From assembly GCA_029378245.1 (NCBI GenBank), contig JARKIF010000068.1, forward strand, positions 62,001 to 126,000: DNA of 64,000 nt, written 5' to 3'. This stretch comes from Roridomyces roridus. Taxonomy: Eukaryota > Basidiomycota > Agaricomycetes > Agaricales > Mycenaceae. This document shows positions 1 to 10,288 of the stretch, in pieces; within the stretch, counting starts at the first letter, position 1, and every line of letters begins with the position of its first letter. Under the pieces are notes generated by a model that saw nothing but the letters and a program-made list of their open reading frames with translations, was not told where the DNA came from and did no database searches. The position numbers and the translations under genes are program-made.

Positions 1-139
1 GCCATAGCTACATGGACAATAGGACAGAACCTTCTAGACATTTTCTTGGTATATATACAACCTGTAGTAGCACTAACGAATCATCTGTTTCTTGTATTTT
101 CCTCGCACCCCAATTGTTGCTCAATAGATACAAAACAAA

Positions 140-1197
140 CTACTGTGTTGCGAAATTCGTGTTAATAGTCATGGCCAAATCCACGATCTTCCCGTCATTC
201 TGGAAGTTGTCGATGTACAGAACATTGGGGTACGTGTTGGCGCTAAGCTTGGGCGGCAGCGCAGTGTACAGCGCCGCATCGGCGGAATTCGCCAACGTAA
301 GGATCGAATCCCCAAGCCCGATAGTCTCGAGCGCGTCCTGCGTGAGCGTCCAGCTGAGGAGGAAGTAACTCTGATCGGGGCTCCCGCGCTGAGACGCCAT
401 CTTGCTGAGCTGGTCGCTCTCCATCGTGCTCAGGGTGTTGGTGTCCGCGTACTCGTTGTACGCGTTCAACTGGGAGTATTGGTAGAAACCCTGCGAGGCG
501 AAGGAGCCGAGGTCGACCGGGCTGTCGGGTTGGATTATAATGAGCACGGCGGCGGAGGAACCGATGAAGGTGGAGAGGGGGACACGCGTCAGGTCGACGG
601 TCGTCGGGTTGGGATCGACGTAGCGGTGGTTGAGGCCGAGGAGCTGGGTAAACAGAGCCTCCCACTGCGCCTGGGTGAAGATGGGGTAGTCCGAGTTGTC
701 GCCGTCCGTGTCGTACGCGTGCGAAAGATTGATAATGACGAGTTCATCGTTGGTCGCCGTGAACGAGTTGATGTCGCTGATCACATCCGCTATGCTCTGC
801 CCATCGCTTCCCTGCCAGCTGTCGATGATTGAGACGTCCGAGTAGTGCCCGGTCGTGTACGCGCCGCCAGAAATGACGGGGCGGATGTCAAAGTACCGCG
901 AGCCGGCGACGAGCTGCTGGTTGATGCCCAGCGTCTGCGTCTGCGTGTTGGCCGCGTCGGAGAAGGCGGTGCCGGCGCCAATGACAGACATCCCGGCGTC
1001 GTGGCTGCCTGGGATGGCAATGTGGATGAGCGGCCGAGAACCCAAAAGTCCGATGTTGGCTTGCATCCAGTCCGTCGGCTGCGCCCTGCGGAGAACGGTT
1101 CATGGGAAGCGAGGGAGTCAGCGACGGCCACGCACCTCTTAACCGGAATGGCCGACACAACGCTGGAGAGCGCAAGCAGGAGCACTGGGGCGATCAT
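140..1197 (-). CDS. Secreted PI-PLC X-domain-like phosphodiesterase
   Basis: There are two exons, 1197-1136 and 1085-140, joined over a 50-base GT-AG intron (donor GTGCGT, acceptor CCGCAG) that keeps the frame. Exon 1 encodes a typical signal peptide (MIAPVLLLALSSVVSA), so the protein is probably secreted. Exon 2 carries the X-domain signatures of phosphatidylinositol-specific phospholipase C: IPGSHDAGM with the first catalytic His, RYFDIRP with the phosphate-binding Arg, and TTGHYSD, the likely second His. The mature protein is about 310 residues, as usual for bacterial-type and fungal single-domain PI-PLC-like enzymes; no Y or C2 domain is present. The family cleaves phosphoinositides or GPI-type linkages. 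The substrate here is an inference, and some fungal members may bind rather than cleave. The start was chosen because it gives the signal peptide. Confidence 0.85.
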
Positions 1198-2239
1198 AGT
1201 GCAGGCTCGAGTGGGGGGGACCTGGGGAAGGACTCGCGTCAGAATGAAGAGTCTCCCTATTTTAATAATCACGCGCGTGGCCCCTAACAACGTGCGCAAT
1301 TGTTTCCGTAGTTGAAACCCGACGGTCTTCTTATCCACGGGATCCAAACCACGCGCTCCGTTCATGCGGCTCATATGTTGTCATGTCTTCCAAGTTCGTG
1401 GAAGCGCGGTCACTGTAGCGGAGGGAACCCGGAATAGAATGACTTGCACGGCAACCCGGAAGACGGAGACGACGACGACCCTTCAGATTTGCAATTTACC
1501 ACATTAAGGCGGGTGGGGCCGACAGGCGGCAGAGCCCGCTACTTGGGAAATCTGTTGGAAAGCCATGGTTGATTTTTCGATTTTGCAATGCCAGTGAGTA
1601 AACTCAGACTGTATCAAAGAAGAGTGCTGCCCGTTTTGGACAGGAGAGACGGAATTGAATCTGCTGTCCGTGTCTTCGGCAGCTGGAGCCGGCATCAGGT
1701 AAGAGGGCATGGGACTCCACAGCTTGCTGATTTCATCGGCTGACCAAGTCGGATCTGTGCGGCCGAGCGGTTCGCGCGCCGACGCAGGCCGACGCGCGGC
1801 ACAATCCACGTTACGAATGTCATGCTGCAGGAGTTTGGTCTCCTTGCCAAACAAGGCCTACCGTGGTCGGGAGGTACTACAATTAAAGTCACCCAGAGTC
1901 TGTGTGAGCAGAGGTCGATGATCAAAGACCTTTCGGAGGGGGATCGTTGCTCTTTTCGATGTCTTCCTGGTGGCTGGACACAGTGAGCAACGGAAACCTT
2001 CTATCACGGCCAAGAATGAGGTCCACTGTGAGACGGAGACAGGGAGATGCAGAGAGCAGACGGCATCGATGCACAGACCACCAGCGATTCCATCGGTGTT
2101 AAGATTGGAGAAGTCATCATCAGTCAACACGGAGGACAGATGCAACGAGGATGAAGCTGAAACTGTAACACGAGGCTAGCGTTGGTGCCAGAGAGCGAAC
2201 ACTGAAAGAGGCGAAAAAAAGCGAGTTAGCAAAATGAAT
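1198..2239. other. Intergenic stretch without a supported gene
   Basis: Several short open frames exist (for example 1504-1854 and 1858-2145, both minus), but none shows a recognisable domain, a signal peptide or a consistent exon structure. I see no repeat or RNA gene before the tRNA at 2240. Confidence 0.5.
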
Positions 2240-2332
2240 TCCGGTGCGGGGAATCGAACCCCGCGCAACCGCGTCATATTGATGCTCGCAGACCCATGAG
2301 AGGCGGATATGTTACCGATACACCACACCGGA
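2240..2332 (-). tRNA. tRNA-Glu (anticodon CUC) with a short intron
   Basis: On the minus strand the acceptor arms TCCGGTG and CACCGGA pair perfectly. The D-stem is GTGT/ACAT, and the T-arm is CGGGG-TTCGATT-CCCCG. The anticodon loop reads C-T-CTC-A, with the anticodon at 2300-2298 and A37 at 2297. About 23 bases follow A37 before the 3' half of the anticodon stem (GCGG pairing with CCGC), which is the usual place for a nuclear tRNA intron removed by the tRNA splicing endonuclease. The outermost anticodon-stem pair is a T-T mismatch. The arms and loop lengths make a tRNA very likely; the exact intron borders are less sure. Confidence 0.88.
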
Positions 2333-2533
2333 GCGCGATACGGTTAGATGATCTAGTCCCACGCCATGTAGTCAGTGGACCTAAGTCTTATCGGAGAAAG
2401 TCCGCAGTTGCCTTGAGCAATCAATGTCTTCGCTCACAATTCACGAACTTCGCAAGAGTAACATTCAAAGCGTCCCTAGTTTGCCCTGGGAAATCACGGT
2501 AAGCACTGGAAAAAAAATCTCGTGGACAATGGC

Positions 2534-3244
2534 TCACCAGCCAGCGCCCAGCTTCTCGACTGCTTCATCCGTGGCCACGATATCAGCATATTTCGCACCC
2601 AAATCAAACAAATTTGCGTTCTGTATCTCGGGGGAGCGCTCCGCACAGGCTTCCGCAACAAGCTACATGTCCTCAGCGATAAGCCAGAACATAGTGATGA
2701 GGAAACGTACCATGGGCCTATACCCATGCTGCATAGCATCCAAAGTTGAGGCCCTCACGCACCCGCTCGTACTCGCCCCACAGATGACGAGCGTATCCAC
2801 CCCGAGGTCTCGGAGGTGCTGATCGACGTCGGTGCGAAAGAACGCGTTGGGCTGCTGCTTTGTGACGATATGCTCACCGTCGATGGGAGTGAGGCCGGCA
2901 TCTACGACCCAGCCGCCAAGGCCACGCTTATCGCCGCGCTGGAAGATAGCCAGGGACTTGGCCTTGAGCCAGAACACACTGGCATCACGCATATCCTCAT
3001 GCTCGTACTCGACGCGTGGCCAGATGATGGGCACGCTCCCTGTACGGGCGGCGTCAAGCAATCGTTTCATAGCCACGGGGGAAGCAGCACTCGCTGGGTA
3101 GCCAGAGGTGTCAAGTGGGGAGTCTGGGGTCCAGTAGGCGATGCAGGCATCCACGATAAGGAGGGCGGGCCGGGTGCCCCAGCCCATCTTGTTGGAGAAC
3201 CCGGAGCGTGCGTAGGAGGCGGCGTCGGGGTGATGGTTTGCCAT
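2534..3244 (-). CDS. Isochorismatase-family cysteine hydrolase
   Basis: Two exons, 3244-2711 and 2662-2534, are separated by a 48-base intron (GTACGT...CATGTAG). Splicing removes a read-through tail and gives a C-terminus ending at Trp followed by TGA. The family triad is visible: Asp in LLIVDACIAYW, Lys in HIVTKQQPNAFF and Cys in CGASTSGCVRAS. The length of about 220 residues fits isochorismatase-like or N-carbamoylsarcosine-amidase-like hydrolases, which cleave C-N or ether bonds through the cysteine. The substrate cannot be read from sequence; an amidase acting on small carbamoyl or amide compounds is as likely as a true isochorismatase. No signal peptide is seen, so it is probably cytosolic. 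An upstream in-frame Met at 3271 is possible, but the Met at 3244 gives the more usual N-terminus. Confidence 0.85.
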
Positions 3245-4009
3245 TAACCGTAGGTGGCCACATGCTGACAATGGGTGCAGAGAGATAGCAAAGCGAGGCG
3301 GCCGCGATTACGTCACGGTATGGCTTCTTCCTCCTCACCAACATCAACAGACCGACTCTGGCTTGCTCATTCTGGTTTCTACGCTTCTTCTCCTGCTTTG
3401 TCGGTAAATGGCCTAGGCCCGAACGGTGAAGCGTCTGAACCGTCCTTACCTGGAACATGTCTCCGTCAAGAATCGTCATTCTCTGACAATTCCGAGTCCA
3501 AGACAATTCTCTAATCCAAATTACTTCAAGTGGAAAGAAATAGCCTTGTTTCAAATATCATTCTGCCACCCGCTGTCGCCTTCCAACTCCATACCGTTGA
3601 ATGCCGCCTCGTCTTGGCAGCACTATCTCCCACCGACATCCTTCATACATCATTCTATCCTCCCGCGTACTTCCCGCGTACCTTTTGACTAAAGACACCG
3701 CGGGACGTTGCTCCACTCTGGCAGCACTAGCAAGTCTATGATACGTTTCACCCCGCGCTCGGCGCGCTCTCTGTGCGCTGATACCCTCCCGGTGGCATTA
3801 TTGCCTCTTGTACTTGTCAGGGACCATGTGTTGCCCCGTCTTAGACTGAATACCGCGGCCGGCATGTGGTCATGTACAGGTACAGGTGCATTCTCGCTTT
3901 CTCCGTCTATCTGTGAATGCAGCCGCTGACGACTTATGCAGGAACCGGTGCCGAAGGTGTGAAGGGCGAGCAAACACCGTCAATTGAATGCGAGGCGGTA
4001 CGGGTCAGG
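3245..4009. other. Intergenic region upstream of the glyoxal oxidase gene
   Basis: This stretch lies between two divergently transcribed genes (isochorismatase minus, glyoxal oxidase plus). No coding potential is supported here. It should hold both promoters; only the TATA element next to the plus-strand gene is obvious. Confidence 0.5.
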
Positions 4010-4016
4010 TATAAAG
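4010..4016 (+). promoter_or_regulatory. TATA box of the glyoxal oxidase gene
   Basis: TATAAAG lies 27 bases before the ATG at 4043. That spacing is short, so transcription would have to start very near the ATG or use an alternative site. Confidence 0.45.
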
Positions 4017-4042
4017 AGCCCAGTCCAAATATTCAACCCACC

Positions 4043-6619
4043 ATGATGTCGAAGCACACCATGCCTCGTCTTCAACTCTTGCTCTCCGCACTTGCTTTCC
4101 ATTTCTCCACTGCGCTATGCAAACTAGATGCCCGCGCCTCGATTCCCGGTGCCTGGTCCCTCGTTCAGCAGGGGTACAGTCACCCTCCATCCATTATTCC
4201 AAGTCCTCGACGCTGATCATTCGCTCAGGACCACCGGCGTCAGCGGCATGCAGCTCGCAATAACCTCTGAAACCACAGCTATCATCTACGACAAAGTGTA
4301 CGCCAATTTCTTCAATCCGCTCCGAATTTCAGCTCAGAACCATGCTTCGCTATAGCGAACACAACCCACTCACCGTGAACGGGCACGTCGCATGGGCCGT
4401 CGAGCTCAATATCAACACCCAACAAGTCCGAGCGCTGAACCCGCTGAGTAACTCGTGGTGTGCGACAGGAAGTTTCCTCGGCAATGGTACTCTCGTCAAC
4501 TCTGGTGGCAATCCAGTCGTCATCACCGGTGCGAGCGGTCTGCAAGGCCTCCGTCTTTTCACGCCGTGCTCCACTGGGACTTGTGACGTCTATGAAAATC
4601 CGACGAGGATTCGGTTGACGTCCGCCAGATGGTACCCTTCATCGGTGCGCTCCCTTCCTCGAACTGGCCGGACTGATCGTTCATACCTATTGGCACTCAT
4701 CAGGTCCGCATTCAAGATGGCTCAATCATTATATTCGGCGGGTACGTTGAATGGTGCAGTTTCCACATCTATCGGCTGAATTGCAACAAGGTCCGTCAAT
4801 GGCGGGTGAGTTTTATTGGATTGAAACACGGTTTCGATGTGTTGATATTGGTCCCGAGATTCATAAACAACGCCGGTAAGAATTCTTGGATTTGCTGCGC
4901 ACCGATGATAACCATTGTACAGGAATGAACAACCCATCTTACGAGTTCTTCCCTCCCAAGGTAAGGAAAACGTGACAACTTCCCGAGATTTCTGACCTGA
5001 AATGGATTCCAGAATATCAACGGTCAGATTAGGCATCCATCCCGTCTTTCCCGCGGCTGACGTATCACAGGATTCAACGGGCTCAAAATCCCGAGTCAAT
5101 TTTTGAAGGATACTCTCAACGGGAACCACTTCCCCAACCTCGTGCTCCTGCCCGATGGGACGCTCTTCGTATCTGCGAACCAGCAGGCCATGATCCTCAA
5201 CTGGCAAACCAACACTGAGACGCGCCTTCCAGGGATTCCCAACGGCGTTCGAATCAGGTATGTACATTCAAGTTCTGCTTCAAGTTCAAAAGGATCTGAT
5301 ACCCGCCACAAGCTCCCCGTTCTCCGCAGGTCACGTCCTCCTCCCGCTTTCCCCGTCCAACAACTACACACCAGAGATCATGATCTGCGGCGGGTCCACT
5401 ATAAGTGACACCGAGGCAGCGTCTTCAATATCCTCCCAGGCCCCTACGTCGGCGCAGTGCATCCGGATGGTGTTGAACGCCGCTGGCATTGCCAAGGGCT
5501 GGGCGGTCGAGACGATGCCGCAAGGGAGGATCATGTTGGATATGGTGCTCCTGCCTGATGGGCGGGTTATGATTGTGAATGGTGCCCAGACGGGTGTGGC
5601 GGGCTATGGAAATGTGAGTGTTCATCATTCCGGTTGTTCAACCACTGATGTGTTGATTATTTAGGTCGGTAACCAAATCGGACAGAGCAATGCCGACAAC
5701 CCAGGTACGATTTTCTTTCCCTCATTATCTGCCACTGAGAGAACAATTATCCTTCTAGCCTTTTTGCCGGTGATATACGACCCCGCAGCTCCAGCTGGCA
5801 GCCGCTTTTCAACCGCCGGGCTTGTGGCGTCTACCATCCCGCGACTGTATCATTCAACAGCGACACTCACGCCGAATGGCACTGTCATGCTCGGTATGTG
5901 GCTTGATTTCACTCGCAATTTACTCGCGTGTGACTGTCTCTTTTTTCAGCGGGGTCAAATCCGAATAATGATGTAACGACAGTCAAGTATCCTACTGAAT
6001 ATAGACTCGAGTTCTTCTCCCCTCCGTACATGAATGTCCCTCGGCCTTCATACACGGGATTACCGGCAGCCATCAACTACAATGTGTCCTTCAACCTCGC
6101 TGTTACGCTCCCTGCCAATACGACCAATGTTACAGGTGCGTCTGTGGCCACCAACCAGGTTAGTAGTATAGTAACTCACATTGAATATTGAATCCCAGTG
6201 GCACTCATGGACCTCGGCTTCCAAACGCACGGCGTCCACATGGACCAACGACTGGTTCAACTCGTATCAACACTCTCCGCCGACAAGAAGACGCTCACCG
6301 TCCACGCGCCGCCCACCAGCTCAATCTACCCCCCGGGCCCGGCATATCTCTACGTCGTCACCAACAGCGGCGCGCCGAGCTTTGGGCATAAGACTATCGT
6401 CGGCACGGGGGCGTCCCCGCCTGTGGATCAGGCTGCTATTGCCAAGTAAGCTACCATTAATCGTAAGCTGGTTGACTGTAGGAAGATCCTGATTGTCGTT
6501 TCAGCATGCTGGCCAACACTTCTGGTCCGTCTGCAGCTGCACAAGCGGCCACGTTCCAAGCGATGGCACCGAGTTCGGGTGAAGGAAGTGATGTGGCAAC
6601 GGCGGTCATACCCGCTTGA
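4043..6619 (+). CDS. Glyoxal oxidase-type copper radical oxidase (AA5-like), secreted
   Basis: This is a multi-exon gene with a signal peptide in exon 1 (4043-4173). Exons 2 (4229-4297) and 3 (4356-4644) join in frame into EHNPLTVNGH and RWYPSS, and exon 4 starts at 4704 with VRIQDGSIIIFGG. Later exons give INNA, NNPSYEFFPPK, GNHFPNLVLLPDG, NNYTPEIMICGG, RLYHSTATL and QTHGVHMDQR. In the galactose/glyoxal oxidase family the Tyr-His of RLYHS and the His of THGVHMDQR are copper ligands, and the WYPS region lies near the cofactor site. The last exon ends in a Ser/Ala-rich tail at the TGA 6617-6619. The family oxidises small aldehydes to acids and produces H2O2 outside the cell, feeding lignin peroxidases in wood and litter decayers. 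Exon borders between 4740 and 4930 are the least certain part. No frame-breaking change was found. Confidence 0.88.
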
Positions 6620-6846
6620 TATTATCTGTTGGCTCAGAATGGACATCAGACCAGACATTGAGGACACTAGTTCATATTTATCTAGCGAACGATGATTGAA
6701 TACTACTTGAAAAAATGAAGTCGTGTGCCATGAGTCTCGGAGGCAGGAGGGGAAATGAAATTCAAGGATGTAAATCATGCAGAGCCTGTACAAACTGTGA
6801 GCTGCCAGGATTTACAACTCCGTCAGGCGACTTACCCTCATCCAGC

Positions 6847-8394
6847 TCACGGCTGTAGATTCTCCACGAAGTCCCAAGCATCCTCATCGTCAAGATATCT
6901 TATATCCAATCCCTCCTCCTCCAAACGGTTGATCTCATCGTAGATTTCCTCCGGGCACTCGATGCCAGAAAAGAAATGGGTCGAGAAAAGCCGGACGGTA
7001 CGAAGGCGGTGCGAACGATAGCGAGAACCGATCATTCGAAAGAATGAGTCCTTCAATGAGGAAATGACGACGTCGTGTCTGAGGCCGTATGCGAAGGAGG
7101 AGAGGCGGGGGCAGAGAATGCCGTCCGACGTGGTGGATCCGGACTCGACGTGCAACGCATCGAAGAGCGATGATACACGAGGAATGTTACGCACTGCGGA
7201 GCTTTCCAGAACTAGAGTCTCGAGCAGCGGGCAGGCTGTGAGAAACGAAGTCAGGCCGTCAACTTTGTCACAAGACATCAAGACCAGAGTCCGCAAGTGG
7301 CAGGACGAGCGTTGGACAAAGCGGATGAGATGGGGGGATGGGCGTAGGATCGACAGCTCGTCGAGTGACGGCGCCGTGATCCTGTCGAGAATGGTGCAGT
7401 GGTCAACCTGGAGCCGTCGGAGGTTGAGATGGATGATCACTTTGTCGTCGTGTTTCACTCCACCATCGATGGAGAGGCTACAACCAACCAAACTGGGTGA
7501 CTGTTCCAGAATATCAAGCTGCCGAGTGGAAGGACCCGAGGCATGGTACCGCACGACTTGCGGCCAACAAACGGTGAAGCTTGGCGAATATTGTTGACAA
7601 GTGCGGTCGGTAAGGATGATCTCCCGTAAACGTGGGGCAACGGACAGGGAATTCCAAGTCACGGCAGCCACACGGTTCTCGTCCAGATCGTCGATGAGAA
7701 ATTCGATTTGTTCGAGCTGGGAAAGACAACCTTCTGCGGTTGGCAGGATATCGAGGAGGTTGCGCGCATTCTCGTTCGTGGGGCATATGATGTGTAAGGA
7801 TTTCCAGCGATGGGAGTGCGGAAAGAGCAAATCCCAGAAGAATGTGTCCTTCAGTGGAGTTCTTGAGTTCCACCACTGGAAATGCACGTGAAGAGGGGCG
7901 TCGCCTGCCCGGAGGAGTTGCTCCTCGATCATCGCTTGTGGGAAACAATGGAAGAAACGATAATCGTGCTTCATGTGGAATGAGCTCCAGAGGGAGGAGA
8001 ACCCGAGCGCTATGTCCCTCCAGGATCTGCAAATATGCGCGAGAATCCACGGGGGTTGTTCCACCGTAGTATCGTCATACGCTGAGGAGATGGTCCGCTT
8101 GTACGACACGGAGGCGAAGATGTCGCCAATCAGCTCCGGAGGGATGCGACGGATTGGGGAGAGAACCCCCTTGTATTGATGGACACGTTCTGAAAGATTC
8201 TCCCGCTCCTCGGCAAGCTGAGTGAGCGCCAGCACAAGAGCCTCGATCCGAGCGTCCAAGATGCCAAGCCGAGCTTGAGCTTCTGTGAGGCGCTGCCGAA
8301 CAGGCACGGCTTCGGCGTCGAGAGGTGGGATGTTGCTGTTGATGAGATGCGCGGGGAGCCACTGGTCGAGCAAAGAGTCGGCTGTCGGTGGCAT
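6847..8394 (-). CDS. F-box-like protein of the basidiomycete coiled-coil/F-box family
   Basis: A single long exon reads from MPPTADSLLDQW at 8394, for about 515 residues. A heptad-like coiled coil (residues ~25-70, QARLGILDARIEALVLALTQ) is followed by an F-box-like helical segment (RRIPPELIGDIF, then ICRSWRDIALGFSSLWSS). A long leucine-patterned region of degenerate leucine-rich repeats extends to the C-terminus. Proteins of this plan are greatly expanded in Agaricomycetes. They are presumed substrate receptors of SCF ubiquitin ligases: the F-box binds Skp1 and the LRR part binds the target, which is unknown here. The frame is open further upstream to 8577, but the MPPxxD start matches its neighbour at 10288. 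No introns are needed. Confidence 0.8.
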   Translation of the reverse strand: MPPTADSLLDQWLPAHLINSNIPPLDAEAVPVRQRLTEAQARLGILDARIEALVLALTQLAEERENLSERVHQYKGVLSPIRRIPPELIGDIFASVSYKRTISSAYDDTTVEQPPWILAHICRSWRDIALGFSSLWSSFHMKHDYRFFHCFPQAMIEEQLLRAGDAPLHVHFQWWNSRTPLKDTFFWDLLFPHSHRWKSLHIICPTNENARNLLDILPTAEGCLSQLEQIEFLIDDLDENRVAAVTWNSLSVAPRLREIILTDRTCQQYSPSFTVCWPQVVRYHASGPSTRQLDILEQSPSLVGCSLSIDGGVKHDDKVIIHLNLRRLQVDHCTILDRITAPSLDELSILRPSPHLIRFVQRSSCHLRTLVLMSCDKVDGLTSFLTACPLLETLVLESSAVRNIPRVSSLFDALHVESGSTTSDGILCPRLSSFAYGLRHDVVISSLKDSFFRMIGSRYRSHRLRTVRLFSTHFFSGIECPEEIYDEINRLEEEGLDIRYLDDEDAWDFVENLQP

Positions 8395-8596
8395 CTGGCG
8401 TCGGAGTGGGGCCCTGTGATTTGAAACGCGTGAGTCCAGTCCCAGCCGGTATACCACGGAAACATGTGCATACTGTTCCCGGTATTTTCTTGCGTCAGTT
8501 GACGGAAGACGGATGAGATAAGGAAGAGGTCGAGGTCGAGAGCAAGGGTGATCGCGGCTGTGCTCGTGATCAAGCAACTACAAACAGGAGTCAATC

Positions 8597-9019
8597 TCAT
8601 CCGTTGCACGAGGTGGCACGAACCTCTCCACTATCCTTGATTCGGTCATTCCCTTCCGAGTCGTCCTCATGATAGAGCTTCGCATGGTATTGAATTTTCT
8701 GTGAACCCCTACTTATATATACATATGGATATCCAAACGCACCACTTTTGACGCAATTTTGACGTTCACTGGGACGCTCAGTGAGTTCAGGAACGGAAGT
8801 CCGAGGCAAAGGAACAGCTGTGAAACGAAGTAGTCGACGAGATGTGTCGCTAACAAATAATTCGACGTGTCGGTGCCACAAGTTTGAATGAGTTAGATTT
8901 GCCACACTATCTTGAAACTTGAGCACGACAAATTTCGGAACGTGGGCCAACAACCCGAGGATTGCAATGATGCAAACTATCCCGGTTACAAGACGGCGAG
9001 CAGGTTGAGAATTATGCAT
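8597..9019 (-). CDS. Possible small membrane protein (weak)
   Basis: This 140-residue open frame has one hydrophobic segment near its N-terminus (VTGIVCIIAILGLLAHV). I recognise no family. It overlaps the likely last exon of the F-box gene upstream, its C-terminal half is of low character, and no introns or promoter mark it. It may be an accident of an intergenic region rather than a gene. Confidence 0.2.
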   Translation of the reverse strand: MHNSQPARRLVTGIVCIIAILGLLAHVPKFVVLKFQDSVANLTHSNLWHRHVELFVSDTSRRLLRFTAVPLPRTSVPELTERPSERQNCVKSGAFGYPYVYISRGSQKIQYHAKLYHEDDSEGNDRIKDSGEVRATSCNG

Positions 9020-9043
9020 GTACCGCCTGAAAACATGTGAGCG

Positions 9044-10288
9044 TCAAACAAAGGTATGAACGATTGCGCAACTCACGCAGTAGTCATCCGCCGACTCCAA
9101 AGAGACGCGAACCCACCCAGCCTCGTAGCGCACCGCCTCCACAAAATCAACCGTGACATATTTGTCGAAGAGATCCTTGTGGACCCTCAAGCGAAGAGAT
9201 TCCAACGCTGAGCGGGGAATCGCCAGGAACTTCAATACATGCTGTTGCCAGTTCTCGATGTCATCAACATTTTCGAGAACCACAAGGTTCCGAAGTTCCG
9301 GGAAAAAGTCAGGCCATGTCGACAGGATATCAAGGATGGAAGTACGAGGTTCCGGGGATATGACCTCGAGATCTGTGAGGCCAAATTCGGGAAAGCAATC
9401 AAACGATGAGTGGCGGATTGACATGTATCCCGTGTATATGCGCAAAGTGCGCAAGGGCACCGGTGCCGGAAAGGTATTCAACCACTCTCGCACATCCCCC
9501 ATGGACCCAGAGACGCTGAGCGTGTCAAGTGAAGGGAGTTCGAGACGCCGCAATAAGGTCGCTGCGGAACAATAGTAGTAGTCGGTATCGAATCGCCCGA
9601 GATGGAGGCGTCGCAGGTTTGAATGCATCAGAGGAGTCGTTGCATACTCCCAACCGGTCAATTCGGGGCAACGAAAGTTGAATTCGACCAGGTTGGGAGC
9701 ATTGCGCAACAGTTTCAGGATTGCAGGGACAGGGAGGACCCACTTGTCCTTCAAAGCCTCGCCGTCAATCGTCAGCGACTTGAGAGCCACGAGGGGATAG
9801 TCAACCACACGGTAATTGGCACGAAACCACAACTCGAGTTTCTCGACTCGATTGGCGTGTTTTTCGAGCGCCACGAAGATGGTGTTGAATGTGGTCGAGG
9901 TCGTATGGCGTAGCGACAGTGAAAATGGGTAATTCCGCGCCTGTGAGACCCAAATCTCCAGGAGTTCTGGAAATTTCGATGGCCGAATGCCTTGGTCGCT
10001 GATGGAGCTCCACAACGACGGAGTGGCGAGGGCTATATCCCGCCATGTACGGGAGACACCGATCAGCGCCATCACGGACTCCCAAGTTGTGGGGTCCGGC
10101 AGGGATTGCCGCAAGATATTGGAGGAGAGCTCGAAGGGCAAGCGTCCCGCTATCGGGTCGAGACAGTCGTTGAGCTCGGTTTGTGCAGCGCAGTACTGCT
10201 GCTCGAGGTCTCTGAGAATTTCTCTCTGGCGGGAAACGGACTCGGCAAGTGACTGGATGCGCTGGCGGAGTTCGTCAACGGGTGGCAT
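9044..10288 (-). CDS. F-box-like protein, paralogue of the gene at 6847-8394
   Basis: Starting at MPPVDELRQRIQ (10288), the protein opens with a coiled coil (residues ~4-45). An F-box-like segment follows (RLPFELSSNILRQS, then IGVSRTWRDIALATPSLWSS), then about 300 residues of LRR-like sequence ending in AGWVRVSLESADDYC. The listed end reads straight on to a TGA at 9044. A GTGAGT donor directly after DDYC and a TTTTCAG acceptor near 9026 would instead give a short last exon ending at 9012. The related relic at 14,700-14,900 conserves the same intron-like stretch and acceptor, which favours the spliced form. The presumed role is an SCF substrate receptor; the target is unknown. The open frame continues upstream to 10756 but without family character. 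Confidence 0.78.
   Translation of the reverse strand: MPPVDELRQRIQSLAESVSRQREILRDLEQQYCAAQTELNDCLDPIAGRLPFELSSNILRQSLPDPTTWESVMALIGVSRTWRDIALATPSLWSSISDQGIRPSKFPELLEIWVSQARNYPFSLSLRHTTSTTFNTIFVALEKHANRVEKLELWFRANYRVVDYPLVALKSLTIDGEALKDKWVLPVPAILKLLRNAPNLVEFNFRCPELTGWEYATTPLMHSNLRRLHLGRFDTDYYYCSAATLLRRLELPSLDTLSVSGSMGDVREWLNTFPAPVPLRTLRIYTGYMSIRHSSFDCFPEFGLTDLEVISPEPRTSILDILSTWPDFFPELRNLVVLENVDDIENWQQHVLKFLAIPRSALESLRLRVHKDLFDKYVTVDFVEAVRYEAGWVRVSLESADDYCVSCAIVHTFV

Noticed and set aside
479..1315. Long plus-strand frames opposite the PI-PLC-like gene
   Set aside because: Shadow frames of a GC-rich coding exon; the minus strand has the conserved motifs and splice sites.
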